This document shows positions 53,702 through 62,821 of a stretch of 64,000 nt of DNA, piece after piece; the first letter of the stretch is position 1, and every line of letters begins with the position of its first letter. The stretch is from positions 806,001 to 870,000 of the forward strand of contig NZ_CP158281.1 of the NCBI RefSeq assembly GCF_040256645.1, given 5' to 3'. This DNA comes from Brevibacterium sp. CBA3109. Its GTDB lineage: Bacteria; Actinomycetota; Actinomycetes; Actinomycetales; Brevibacteriaceae. Under the pieces are notes generated by a model. It was not told the origin of the DNA. It saw nothing but the letters and a program-made list of their open reading frames with translations, and did not search any database. Made by a program: the position numbers and the translations under genes.

Positions 53702-55873
53702 ATGACGAACACTGAAACGACTTACTCCCATTCCACTGACTCGGACGGAATCGTCACCGTCGTCCTCGACGACCCGAATTCCAAGGTCAACACGATGAAC
53801 GACCATTTCAAGGCTGCCTTCGAGGGCATCGTGGACTGGCTCGAAGCGAACGTCGATGACATCTCCGGCGTCGTCCTCACCTCGGCGAAGAAGACCTTCT
53901 TCGCAGGCGGAGACCTCAATAAGCTGCGCGCAGCCGACCCTGAGAACTCGGAAGCCGAAGCCGCACTGACCAACCACATGAAGGCGGTCATGCGTCGCCT
54001 CGAGACGCTGGGCAAGCCCGTCGTCGCGGCCATCAACGGTGCCGCACTCGGTGGTGGCCTCGAGGTCGCCCTCGCCACGCACCACCGTGTTGCCGCGCAG
54101 GACGTCTCCAGCCTGCGTGTCGGATTCCCTGAAGTCTCCCTGGGCCTCCTGCCCGGCGGTGGCGGCGTCGCCAGGACCGTGCGGCTGATCGGTCTCCAGA
54201 ACGCACTGCAGAAGGCCATCATGCCGTCGACGAAGTTCAAGGCAGCCGATGCTCTGGACCTCGGTCTCGTGGATGAACTTGCGCCTGTGGCAGAGCTCGA
54301 AGCGCGTGCCAAGGACTGGATCAAAGCCAACCCCGAGGCTGCTCAGCCCTGGGATGTCAAGGGATTCAAGATCCCCGGCGGAGCACCCACATCACCCTCA
54401 CTGGGCGCGATGCTGCCCGCACTGCCTGCCTTGCTGCGCCGCCAGACCAACGGCGCAACGATGCCGGCACCTCGTGCGGCCATGGCTGCCGCCGTCGAAG
54501 GCGCCTACGTCGACATTGACACGGCGTTGGCCATTGAGACTCGCTACTTCATCCACCTCACCCACACCCCGGTAGCGAAGAACATGATCAAAGCGTTCTT
54601 CTTCGACCTCGGCCACATCAACTCCGGCGGTTCCCGGCCCGATGGCTTCGAACCGCGCCAGGTGAAGAAGCTCGGCGTCCTCGGCGCCGGAATGATGGGC
54701 GCCGCGATCGCCTACACCGCAGCCAAGGCCGGAATCGAGGTTGTCCTCAAGGACGTCAAGATCGAGGCCGCGGACAAGGGCAAGGCCTATGCGCGAAAGC
54801 GTGAGGAATCAGCTCTGGCCAAGGGCAAGACCACCGCGGAGAAGAGCCAGTCCGTCCTCGATCGCATCACGCCGAGTGCTTCGGCTGATGACTTCGCCGG
54901 CGTCGACTTCGTCATCGAAGCCGTCTTCGAATCCGTGCCCCTCAAGCAGCAGGTGTTCCAGGAGATCCAGGACGTCGTCGACTCTGACGCCGTGCTCGGT
55001 TCCAACACCTCGACCCTGCCGATCACTGACCTGGCCACCGGAGTCACGCGCGATTCAGACTTCATCGGCGTCCACTTCTTCTCGCCCGCCGATAAGATGC
55101 CCCTGGTCGAGATCATCCGCGGTGCCAACACCTCGGATGAGACTCTGGCGCGCACCTTCGACCTCGTGCAGCAGATCAAGAAGACCCCGATCGTCGTCAC
55201 CGACTCCCGCGGATTCTTCACCTCCCGTGTGATCGGAACCTTCATCGCCGAGGCTGTCGCCGCCGTCGGTGAGGGTGTGGAGCCGGCATCGGTGGAGCAG
55301 GCCGCACTTCAGGCCGGGTATCCGACCGGCGCCCTGCAGCTGCTCGACGAGCTGACGCTGACGCTGTCGCAGAAGATCCGCTCCGAGTCGGAGGCGGCGA
55401 CCGAGGCTGAAGGCGGCACCTGGGTCAGTCACCCATCCGATGTGGTCTTCGACTGGATGGTCGAGGAGGCCGGTCGCACGGGCCGCAAGGACGGCGCTGG
55501 GTTCTACGACTACGACGAAGAGGGCAAGCGCGGCAAGCTGTGGCCCGGTCTGCGGGAAAGGTACAACTCCGGTTCGGCGACCCAGCCCTTCGCAGACCTG
55601 CAGGAGCGGATGCTCTTCGCCGAGGCGATCGAGACGATCAAATGCCTCGACGAGGGTGTGCTCACCTCGGTGCCGGATGCGAACATCGGTTCGATCTTCG
55701 GCATTGGGTTCCCTGCCTGGACGGGTGGGGTGCTGCAGTACGTCAACCAGTACGAGGGCGGCTTGAACGGCTTCGTCGAACGTGCAAGGGAACTCGCCGC
55801 GACCTACGGCGAGCGGTTCACGCCTCCGGCCTCACTCGTCGAGCGGGCGAAGTCGAACAACACGTACGAATAG
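53702..55873 (+). CDS. fadB: Fatty-acid oxidation complex alpha subunit (enoyl-CoA hydratase / 3-hydroxyacyl-CoA dehydrogenase)
   Basis: 723 residues. The N-terminal crotonase domain (1-190) has AINGAALGGGLEVALATHHR and the catalytic Glu region GFPEVSLGLLPGGGG. The NAD-binding dehydrogenase domain begins at VKKLGVLGAGMMGAAIAYTA (about 320), with GVHFFSPADKMPLVEI containing the catalytic His. The C-terminal HAD domain contains FTSRVIGTFIAEAVAAVGEG and GIGFPAWTGGVLQYV. ATG 53702 lies one base after the fadA stop. Similar to mycobacterial FadB. The hairpin at 55907 ends the operon. Confidence 0.95.
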   Translation: MTNTETTYSHSTDSDGIVTVVLDDPNSKVNTMNDHFKAAFEGIVDWLEANVDDISGVVLTSAKKTFFAGGDLNKLRAADPENSEAEAALTNHMKAVMRRLETLGKPVVAAINGAALGGGLEVALATHHRVAAQDVSSLRVGFPEVSLGLLPGGGGVARTVRLIGLQNALQKAIMPSTKFKAADALDLGLVDELAPVAELEARAKDWIKANPEAAQPWDVKGFKIPGGAPTSPSLGAMLPALPALLRRQTNGATMPAPRAAMAAAVEGAYVDIDTALAIETRYFIHLTHTPVAKNMIKAFFFDLGHINSGGSRPDGFEPRQVKKLGVLGAGMMGAAIAYTAAKAGIEVVLKDVKIEAADKGKAYARKREESALAKGKTTAEKSQSVLDRITPSASADDFAGVDFVIEAVFESVPLKQQVFQEIQDVVDSDAVLGSNTSTLPITDLATGVTRDSDFIGVHFFSPADKMPLVEIIRGANTSDETLARTFDLVQQIKKTPIVVTDSRGFFTSRVIGTFIAEAVAAVGEGVEPASVEQAALQAGYPTGALQLLDELTLTLSQKIRSESEAATEAEGGTWVSHPSDVVFDWMVEEAGRTGRKDGAGFYDYDEEGKRGKLWPGLRERYNSGSATQPFADLQERMLFAEAIETIKCLDEGVLTSVPDANIGSIFGIGFPAWTGGVLQYVNQYEGGLNGFVERARELAATYGERFTPPASLVERAKSNNTYE

Positions 55874-55906
55874 AACCAGCGGCGGGACAACCTGCTGACA
55901 CAGTCA

Positions 55907-55950
55907 CGGCACTGGGCCGGGTCGGAATCAACCGATCCGGCCCAGTGCCG
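55907..55950 (+). terminator. Hairpin after fadB
   Basis: 19-bp stem (55907-55925 with 55932-55950), one G-U wobble, loop AATCAA. No T-run. Confidence 0.75.
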
Positions 55951-56053
55951 TTGAACCTTCAAGGAATAGCAGTCGGTGAGATCGTGTTCTGTCTGTGGCA
56001 GGCCGGTGTCGGCCACGCCACGAACATGCCGTCCCTCCGAAAGGTCCTCACAC

Positions 56054-56974
56054 ATGCGTGCAGCAGTCTATGACCAGTACACCGATGACTTCAGCGACAT
56101 CACGGTTCGCGACGTCGACGACCCGAAGGTTCCGCCGGCATCCGTGCTCATCGAGGTCCGCGCCGCCGGAGTCAATCCGGTCGACTGGAAACTCGTAGGT
56201 GGTCACCTCGACGCCATCATGCCGGTCCAGTTCCCCGTCACCCCAGGCTGGGACGTTGCGGGCGTCGTCATCGGACTCGGCGCAGATGTCCCCGAGTTCC
56301 AGATCGGCGATGAGGTCATCGCCTACGCCCGCAAGGACGTCCTCGGTGCCGGCACCTTCGCCGAGAAGGTGGCTGTGCCTGTTCATTCGGTGACCGCGAA
56401 GCCGGCCTCCCTGAGCTGGGAACAGGCGGGCGGGCTGCCGTTGGCTGGTGGCACCGCCCTGCGCACCCTCGAAGCGTTGGGTGACATCAACGGCAAGACC
56501 GTTCTCGTCCACGGAGCCTCCGGAGGAGTAGGCAGCTTCGCCGTGCAGATCGCAAAGTCCTTCGGCGCCCGAGTCATCGGCACCGCTTCGGAGGCTAACC
56601 ATGACTATCTGCGCGCCCTCGGCGCCGAACCGGTCACCTACGGGGACGGACTGAGTGATCGCGTCCTCGAGCTCGCAGGCGGCCCGATCGACGGGGCCGT
56701 CGACTTCGTCGGAGAAATGCTCGAGACCACCCTCGCGGTGCTGGGGGACGGCGGGGCACATGCCTCCGTCGCAGATCCCTCGGTGGCAGAACACGGCGGG
56801 CGCTACATCTGGGTCCGCCCCTACGGTTCGCAGACCGCTCGTGTGGCCGAGCTCGTCGACTCGGGCGAACTCACCGTCGAGGTTGCTCAGACCTTCAGCC
56901 TCGATCAGGTGCCCGAAGCATTCCGCACCAGCGCGGAAGGACACACGCGAGGAAAGCTCGTCATCGTTCCCTGA
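56054..56974 (+). CDS. NADPH:quinone oxidoreductase-type zinc-free MDR protein
   Basis: 306 residues of the medium-chain reductase superfamily, quinone-oxidoreductase branch: VRAAGVNPVDWKLVGG, PVTPGWDVAGVV, GDEVIAYARKD, NADPH loop VLVHGASGGVGSFAVQIAKS (about 150-169), and no cysteine set for structural zinc. The C-terminal GHTRGKLVI is typical. ATG 56054 is favoured by AAGG before it. It is convergent with the TetR gene. The substrate cannot be given. Confidence 0.88.
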   Translation: MRAAVYDQYTDDFSDITVRDVDDPKVPPASVLIEVRAAGVNPVDWKLVGGHLDAIMPVQFPVTPGWDVAGVVIGLGADVPEFQIGDEVIAYARKDVLGAGTFAEKVAVPVHSVTAKPASLSWEQAGGLPLAGGTALRTLEALGDINGKTVLVHGASGGVGSFAVQIAKSFGARVIGTASEANHDYLRALGAEPVTYGDGLSDRVLELAGGPIDGAVDFVGEMLETTLAVLGDGGAHASVADPSVAEHGGRYIWVRPYGSQTARVAELVDSGELTVEVAQTFSLDQVPEAFRTSAEGHTRGKLVIVP

Positions 56975-56980
56975 GCGGCG

Positions 56981-57646
56981 TCAGGCGATACCCAGTGCTG
57001 CCCGAGCGGCGGCCCGCAATTCGACCCCGACCACCTCGGCGCTTGAGCGTCGGGCTTGGTACGGGGTCGAATTGATCATGCCGAAGACCGCATGCACACG
57101 CACGGTCGCCGCATCGAGCGACCATCCCGGATTGGCCCGCGCCACGACCTCAGACCACTGGCTGACATAGCTTCTCTGCAGGCGACGAACGGTGCGCCGT
57201 GAGGTCTCGGGCAGTGCAGCCAGGTCCCGGTCCTGAATGCGAATGAGTTCGGGTTCGCTCATGGCGAAGGCGACATGGAAGTCGATGAGCTCGATGAGCG
57301 CCGAGGTGGACGAGTCGTTGTCATGGCGCGTGATGATCGCGTCCCCACCCGAGTTCAGATATTGGGAGATACCGACGAGGAGCTCCTCGAGGACCGCTTC
57401 CTTCGAATCGAAATGACGATAGACCGCCGGTGCAGAGATCCCCGCACCCTTGCCCAGGTCATCGAGACGGACTCCGTGGAAGCCATGTTGGGCGTAGAGA
57501 TTCTTCGCCACCGACAGCAGCTGTTCACGTCGCGCTGCCTTCGCTGCGGCCCGGGAAGTCCCTGCCGCTGGCGCTGACCCGTCTGCGACCGGCGCTAACC
57601 CGTCCGCCACTGGCGGCAGCACCGACTTCGGCACCATATCCGTCAT
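56981..57646 (-). CDS. TetR-family regulator of the methylcrotonyl-CoA carboxylase operon
   Basis: 221 residues from ATG 57646 (after AGAAGGGAAAGGGG; ATG 57712 is the furthest alternative). The first 30 residues are Pro/Ala-rich with repeated PVADG. The HTH is clear: REQLLSVAKNLYAQHGFHGVRLDDLGKGAGISAPAVYRHFDSKEAV. The C-terminal ligand domain follows. It is divergent from the mcc-type operon; a 24-bp palindrome (57739-57762) in between is the likely operator. Position and type resemble Rv2506, which is linked to accD1-accA1-fadE19. Confidence 0.9.
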   Translation of the reverse strand: MTDMVPKSVLPPVADGLAPVADGSAPAAGTSRAAAKAARREQLLSVAKNLYAQHGFHGVRLDDLGKGAGISAPAVYRHFDSKEAVLEELLVGISQYLNSGGDAIITRHDNDSSTSALIELIDFHVAFAMSEPELIRIQDRDLAALPETSRRTVRRLQRSYVSQWSEVVARANPGWSLDAATVRVHAVFGMINSTPYQARRSSAEVVGVELRAAARAALGIA

Positions 57647-57738
57647 CCCCTTTCCCTTCTGCGAACTCCGCGCGAGGCTGTCGGCACGGCATTCGATCGT
57701 GCGCATTGTCACAACGGCTTTTGAGCAGTATCATAGCA

Positions 57739-57762
57739 TTCAGTTAACAAGCATTAACTGAA
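57739..57762. promoter_or_regulatory. TetR operator palindrome
   Basis: Perfect 9-bp inverted repeats TTCAGTTAA (57739-57747) and TTAACTGAA (57754-57762) with a 6-bp spacer. They lie 12 nt before the mccB start and within the divergent TetR promoter region. Confidence 0.75.
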
Positions 57763-57774
57763 ACGGGGAGTGAA

Positions 57775-59388
57775 ATGAGAGCAGTGGGAACTGCGGTCAG
57801 TCCGGCGACGGGGCAGGCGAACGCCGATGCCCACGCCGAACTCATCGCTGAACTCCGGGAACGCATCCGGGTCACGGCCCTGGGTGGACCCGAGAAATCC
57901 AGGCAACGCCATATCGATCGAGGCAAGCTGCTTCCGCGCGAGCGCGTCGAAGGCCTCCTCGACCCGGGCACAGCGTTCCTCGAACTTTCGCCTCTGGCCG
58001 CCAACGGCATGTACGACGATGCCAGCCCCGGAGCAGGGATCATCACGGGCATCGGCCGCGTCAACGGACGCGAATGCGTCATCGTGGCCAATGACGCCAC
58101 GGCCAAGGGCGGAACCTATTATCCCGTCACGGTGAAGAAGCATCTGCGCGCCCAGGAAGTCGCGAAAGAGAACAGCCTTCCCTGCATCTACCTCGTCGAC
58201 TCCGGCGGAGCCAACCTCCCCAACCAGGACGACGTATTCCCCGACCGGGAGCACTTCGGCCGCATCTTCTACAACCAGGCCACACTCTCCGCCGCAGGCA
58301 TCCCGCAGCTGGCGGCCGTGCTCGGCTCCTGCACTGCCGGCGGTGCCTATGTGCCGGCAATGGCCGATGAGTCGATCATCGTGAGTGAACAGGGCACCAT
58401 CTTCCTCGGTGGCCCACCCCTGGTGAAGGCCGCCACCGGTGAGGAAGTCTCGGCCGAGGACCTCGGCGGAGGAGCACTCCACTCGCGCGTCTCCGGCGTC
58501 ACCGACCACCTCGCTGCCAATGACTCCCACGCCCTGGAAATCATGCGTGACATCGTCTCCACGCTGGGACCGAAGTCGGCGGCCAACTGGGACGTCATCG
58601 AGCCCCGGGAACCCAACCATGCTGCCGAGGAACTGACCTCGGTGGTGCCCGTCGACTCGAGAACTCCCTACGATGTCCACGAAGTCATCGCCCGCCTCGT
58701 CGACGGTTCCGAATTCCACGAATTCAAGGCCGAGTACGGCACCAGCCTCATCACCGGCTTCGCCCACCTCGACGGACACCCGGTGGGCATCGTGGCAAAC
58801 AACGGCATTCTCTTCGGCGAATCCGCTCAGAAGGGCGCGCACTTCATCGAACTCTGCGACCAGCGCAGCGTGCCACTGATCTTCCTGCAGAATATCTCCG
58901 GCTTCATGGTGGGCCGTGACTACGAAGCCGGCGGCATCGCCAAACACGGGGCAAAGATGGTCAACGCCGTCGCCACAGCCCGCGTGCCCAAGTTCACCGT
59001 CGTCATCGGCGGCTCCTTCGGCGCCGGAAACTACTCGATGTGCGGCCGTGCCTACAGCCCCCGCTTCCTGTGGATGTGGCCCAATGCACGCATCTCCGTC
59101 ATGGGCGGCGAACAGGCCGCCAGCGTTCTCTCGACGGTCAAGCGCGATCAGATCGAAGGCCGTGGCGAGACCTGGAGTGCCGAGGAAGAGGACACGTTCA
59201 AGCAGCCAGTCCGGGACCAGTACGAAGCCCAGGGCAATCCGTACTACTCGACGGCTCGGCTCTGGGACGATGGAATCATCGAACCCTCCGACACTCGTCA
59301 GGTGCTGTCCCTGGCACTCGAACTCGCCCGTTTCGGACCCATGGAACGCCCGCTGAATGCCAGCGGCTACGGCGTTTTCAGAATGTGA
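57775..59388 (+). CDS. Methylcrotonyl-CoA carboxylase beta subunit (carboxyltransferase)
   Basis: 537 residues, the usual MccB length. The acyl-CoA-binding region has [20 protein letters not shown], and [20 protein letters not shown] with [17 protein letters not shown] is characteristic of MccB/AccD1 rather than propionyl-CoA carboxylase. [20 protein letters not shown] and [20 protein letters not shown] complete the two oxyanion regions. GGGGAG precedes ATG 57775. First gene of an operon with the biotin subunit and an acyl-CoA dehydrogenase; role in leucine degradation. accD1 of M. tuberculosis is the counterpart. Confidence 0.9.
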   Translation: MRAVGTAVSPATGQANADAHAELIAELRERIRVTALGGPEKSRQRHIDRGKLLPRERVEGLLDPGTAFLELSPLAANGMYDDASPGAGIITGIGRVNGRECVIVANDATAKGGTYYPVTVKKHLRAQEVAKENSLPCIYLVDSGGANLPNQDDVFPDREHFGRIFYNQATLSAAGIPQLAAVLGSCTAGGAYVPAMADESIIVSEQGTIFLGGPPLVKAATGEEVSAEDLGGGALHSRVSGVTDHLAANDSHALEIMRDIVSTLGPKSAANWDVIEPREPNHAAEELTSVVPVDSRTPYDVHEVIARLVDGSEFHEFKAEYGTSLITGFAHLDGHPVGIVANNGILFGESAQKGAHFIELCDQRSVPLIFLQNISGFMVGRDYEAGGIAKHGAKMVNAVATARVPKFTVVIGGSFGAGNYSMCGRAYSPRFLWMWPNARISVMGGEQAASVLSTVKRDQIEGRGETWSAEEEDTFKQPVRDQYEAQGNPYYSTARLWDDGIIEPSDTRQVLSLALELARFGPMERPLNASGYGVFRM

Positions 59389-59396
59389 GCTCATCC

Positions 59397-61460
59397 ATGT
59401 TCAATACCGTACTCATCGCCAATCGCGGCGAAATCGCACTGCGCGTCATCCGCACCTGCCGCCGACTGGGCATCAGAACAGTCGCTGTCTACTCCGATGC
59501 CGACGCCCATGCCGCCCACGTCAAGGCCGCCGACACCGCCGTGCACCTGGGACCGGCACAGGCCTCCGAGTCCTACCTGCGCATCGACAAGGTCATCGCC
59601 GCAGCGAATGCCACCGGCGCCGAGGCGATCCACCCCGGCTACGGGTTCCTGTCCGAGAACGCCGAGTTCTCCGCCGCCTGTGAGGCGGAAGGAATCGTCT
59701 TCCTCGGCCCCGGAGCCGAAGCCATCCGCATCATGGGTGACAAGATCACGGCTAAAAATGCCGTGTCTCAGCGTGGAGTCCCGCTGGTGCCCGGCACCAA
59801 GGACGCTGCCATGTCCAACGATTCGCTTGTCACAGCGGCCGCCGACATCGGCTTCCCCGTGCTCATCAAGCCCTCCGCCGGTGGTGGCGGCAAGGGCATG
59901 CACGCTGTCTTCGAACCCTCCGAGCTGCCTGCGGCTCTGGACACCGCGCGCCGTGAAGCCGCGAGCTCCTTCGGAGACGACACGCTGTTCCTCGAACGCC
60001 TCGTCGCGACCCCGCGTCATATCGAGGTTCAGGTCATGGCCGATGCGCACGGCAACGTCATCCACCTCGGTGAACGTGAGTGCTCGCTGCAGCGACGCCA
60101 TCAGAAGGTCATCGAAGAAGCGCCCTCGGCACTGCTGGATGAGGCGACCCGTGCGCGGATCGGTCAGGCGGCCTGCGAGACCGCGAAGTCCGTGGGCTAC
60201 CGGGGGGCGGGCACCGTCGAATTCATCGTCGGCGCCGACCGCCCCGACGAGTTCTTTTTCATGGAAATGAACACCCGTCTGCAGGTCGAGCACCCGGTCA
60301 CCGAAGAGGTCACCGGCGTTGATCTCGTCGAACTCCAGCTGCGTGTCGGTGCCGGCGAAGAGCTGACGCTGGCCCAGGACGACGTCACGATGACCGGGCA
60401 TGCGATCGAGGCGCGTATCTATGCGGAGGACCCTTCCCGCGGATTCCTGCCCACCGGTGGCCGTGCGCTCGATGTCGTCTTTCCTGAGGGTGAGGGCATC
60501 CGCGTCGATGCCGGGCTCGAAGCCGGGCAGACGATCGCCTCGGACTACGACCCGATGATCGCCAAACTCATCGTCCACGCCCCGGACCGCGGCGCCGCGA
60601 TCGCCCGTCTCGATGCCGCGCTTGCCGCCTCGGCGGTGCCCGGGATCGTGACGAACATTGATTTCCTGCGCACGCTCATCACCCTTGACGAGGTGGTTTC
60701 GGGTAACCTCGACACCTCGCTCATCGACCGTCTCGACGAGGACCAGCTCGCACACACCGCGAGCCAGATCGACCGGCAGATCGCAGCCGCAGCCGTGCTC
60801 GTCACCGGCGGCAAGGCTGGAACCGAGTTCACGGGCACACTGGCCTCGGCGGATCTGTCCGGGGCTGCAGGGAACCTGGCCAATGCTGGAGGCTCAGCGG
60901 CCGCCTCGGCGTGGGGCAGGCCCTCTGCCTGGCGGACCTCGCGTCCGGACTTCCGTGCGAGGGTCTCCCTGACCTCGGGCGGGGAGGCAGCCACGGTCGA
61001 ATCTCTCGTCGACGATGTCACGATCGATGACAGCGGCCTCTGGCACGTGCTCGTCGCCGATACTCAGTACACGGCCCGCGTGTTCTCCGATGCTCGGGAT
61101 CGCAGCATCTGGGTCAGCAGCGACCGCGGAGTCTACGCGTTCACCCGTCCCCAGGCCGATACGTCCCTGACCCCGGGTCTTGACGGCGCCGAGGTGCTTG
61201 CCCCGATGCCCGGCTCCGTCGTCGAGGTCCGGGTCGAGTCCGGAGCCCGCGTTGAACAGGGTGATCCGATCGTCGTCGTCGAAGCGATGAAGATGGAGCA
61301 CGTGCTCACCGCGCCGGCTGCGGGAATCGTCACCGTCACCGCAGTCCAGGGTGTCCAGGTCGGACTCGACGAAGTGCTCGCGACGGTCGTCGATGAAGCC
61401 GCAGCGGACGCAGCAGACGCCTCCACAGACGCAAGCACAGCAGCAGAATCAGCCAACTGA
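59397..61460 (+). CDS. Methylcrotonyl-CoA carboxylase alpha subunit (biotin carboxylase + BCCP)
   Basis: 687 residues. The biotin carboxylase domain runs from FNTVLIANRGEIALRVIRTC (2-21), with the ATP-grasp loop KPSAGGGGKGMHAV, HIEVQVMADAHGNVIHLGER and EMNTRLQVEHPVTEEVTG. The C-terminal biotinyl domain has the biotin Lys in EAMKMEH (K632). After it comes an Ala/Asp-rich tail. ATG 59397 is 8 nt after the mccB stop; an open frame upstream inside mccB is ignored. Counterpart of AccA1. Confidence 0.93.
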   Translation: MFNTVLIANRGEIALRVIRTCRRLGIRTVAVYSDADAHAAHVKAADTAVHLGPAQASESYLRIDKVIAAANATGAEAIHPGYGFLSENAEFSAACEAEGIVFLGPGAEAIRIMGDKITAKNAVSQRGVPLVPGTKDAAMSNDSLVTAAADIGFPVLIKPSAGGGGKGMHAVFEPSELPAALDTARREAASSFGDDTLFLERLVATPRHIEVQVMADAHGNVIHLGERECSLQRRHQKVIEEAPSALLDEATRARIGQAACETAKSVGYRGAGTVEFIVGADRPDEFFFMEMNTRLQVEHPVTEEVTGVDLVELQLRVGAGEELTLAQDDVTMTGHAIEARIYAEDPSRGFLPTGGRALDVVFPEGEGIRVDAGLEAGQTIASDYDPMIAKLIVHAPDRGAAIARLDAALAASAVPGIVTNIDFLRTLITLDEVVSGNLDTSLIDRLDEDQLAHTASQIDRQIAAAAVLVTGGKAGTEFTGTLASADLSGAAGNLANAGGSAAASAWGRPSAWRTSRPDFRARVSLTSGGEAATVESLVDDVTIDDSGLWHVLVADTQYTARVFSDARDRSIWVSSDRGVYAFTRPQADTSLTPGLDGAEVLAPMPGSVVEVRVESGARVEQGDPIVVVEAMKMEHVLTAPAAGIVTVTAVQGVQVGLDEVLATVVDEAAADAADASTDASTAAESAN

Positions 61461-61503
61461 CCACAAGAAGTTCACTGACCACGCATTCAGCGGGGAGGAA
61501 ATC

Positions 61504-62676
61504 ATGACAGCTTTCGTTCCGGGCATGCTGCCCGAAGAATACGAAGACCTGCGACTTGGCGTCGCAAAGTTCGCCGACGAAGAGGTTGCACCCGTGTCCG
61601 CCGAACTCGACGCCAAACACGAGTTCCCCTACGAACTCGTTGCGAAGATGGGCGAGATGGGCCTCTTCGGCCTGCCCTTCGACGAAGAGTACGGCGGCAT
61701 GGGCGGAGACTACTTCGCCCTGACCCTGGCCATCGAAGAGATCGCCCGCGTCAACCAGTCACTGGCGATCACGCTGGAAGCCGGAGTCTCCCTGGGGGCA
61801 ATGCCGATCTACCGCTTCGGCACCGAAGAGCAGAAGCGCGAATGGCTGCCGGGGCTCACCGACGCCTCCGGGCTCGCTGCCTTCGGCCTGACCGAACCCG
61901 AAGCCGGCTCCGATGCCGGCGGCACGCGGACCAAGGCGACGCTGGAGAACGGCACGTGGACGGTCAACGGCGGCAAGTGCTTCATCACGAACTCGGGCAC
62001 CGACATCACCCGCCTGGTCACGGCCACAGCGGTGACCGGAACCCGAACCTCCAAGTCCGGTCGCGAGGTCCCCGAGATCTCGACCATCATGATTCCGACG
62101 GGAACCCCCGGCTTCACCGCCGAGCCGGCCTATGACAAGGTCGGCTGGAACTCCTCGGACACACACCCGCTGACCTTCGACAATGTGCAGGTGCCTGAAG
62201 AGAACCTGCTGGGCGAGCGGGGACGCGGCTATGCGAACTTCCTCCGCATCCTCGACGAGGGACGTATCGCCGTTGGAGCACTCTCCGTCGGCGCCGCACA
62301 GGGATGTGTCGACGAATCCGTGAAGTACGCGAAGGAACGCCAGGCCTTCGGCAAGCCGATTGCGGACTTCCAGGGCATCTCGTTCAAGATCGCCCGGATG
62401 GAAGCCCGCGTCGTCGCCGCTCGCTCCGCCTACTACTTGGCGGCCTCTCGCATGATGGCGGGACTGCCGTTCAAGAAGGAAGCCGCGATCGCGAAGATGA
62501 TCGCTGGTGAGGCCGCGATGGACAACGCCCGCGATGCGACTCAGATCCATGGTGGCTACGGCTTCATGAACGAATACCTCGTCGCCCGCCACTACCGCGA
62601 CTCGAAGATCCTCGAAGTCGGGGAGGGCACCACCGAGGTTCAACTCATGCTCATCGCCCGCGAACTCGGCATCTGA
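61504..62676 (+). CDS. Acyl-CoA dehydrogenase (FadE19-like)
   Basis: 390 residues, FAD-dependent. Signatures: AAFGLTEPEAGSDAGGTRTKA, GGKCFITNSGTDITRLV (flavin binding), and QIHGGYGFMNEYLVARHYRDSKILEVGEGTTEVQLMLIARELGI with the C-terminal catalytic-Glu region. The excellent GGGGAGGAAATC site selects ATG 61504. As last gene of the MCC operon it should oxidise isovaleryl- or 2-methylbutyryl-CoA to feed the carboxylase; in M. tuberculosis fadE19 stands in the same place. Chain-branch specificity is inferred from context. Confidence 0.92.
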   Translation: MTAFVPGMLPEEYEDLRLGVAKFADEEVAPVSAELDAKHEFPYELVAKMGEMGLFGLPFDEEYGGMGGDYFALTLAIEEIARVNQSLAITLEAGVSLGAMPIYRFGTEEQKREWLPGLTDASGLAAFGLTEPEAGSDAGGTRTKATLENGTWTVNGGKCFITNSGTDITRLVTATAVTGTRTSKSGREVPEISTIMIPTGTPGFTAEPAYDKVGWNSSDTHPLTFDNVQVPEENLLGERGRGYANFLRILDEGRIAVGALSVGAAQGCVDESVKYAKERQAFGKPIADFQGISFKIARMEARVVAARSAYYLAASRMMAGLPFKKEAAIAKMIAGEAAMDNARDATQIHGGYGFMNEYLVARHYRDSKILEVGEGTTEVQLMLIARELGI

Positions 62677-62690
62677 GCTCAGCCACAGTC

Positions 62691-62757
62691 ACACCGCCCA
62701 CCGAGGTGGCCCGCCGGTTCGTATGGACGGTCGGGCCGCCTCGGCGGGCGGTGTTTT
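62691..62757 (+). terminator. Terminator of the MCC operon
   Basis: 62691-62713 pairs with 62732-62754 (one mismatch, one G-U). A TTTT run at 62754-62757 overlaps the base of the stem. Confidence 0.85.
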
Positions 62758-62821
62758 CATCGGCCCCTGCGGACTCGGCTAATGTGGGGCAGAAGGCCAG
62801 CCGAATACAGGGAGTGTGCAG

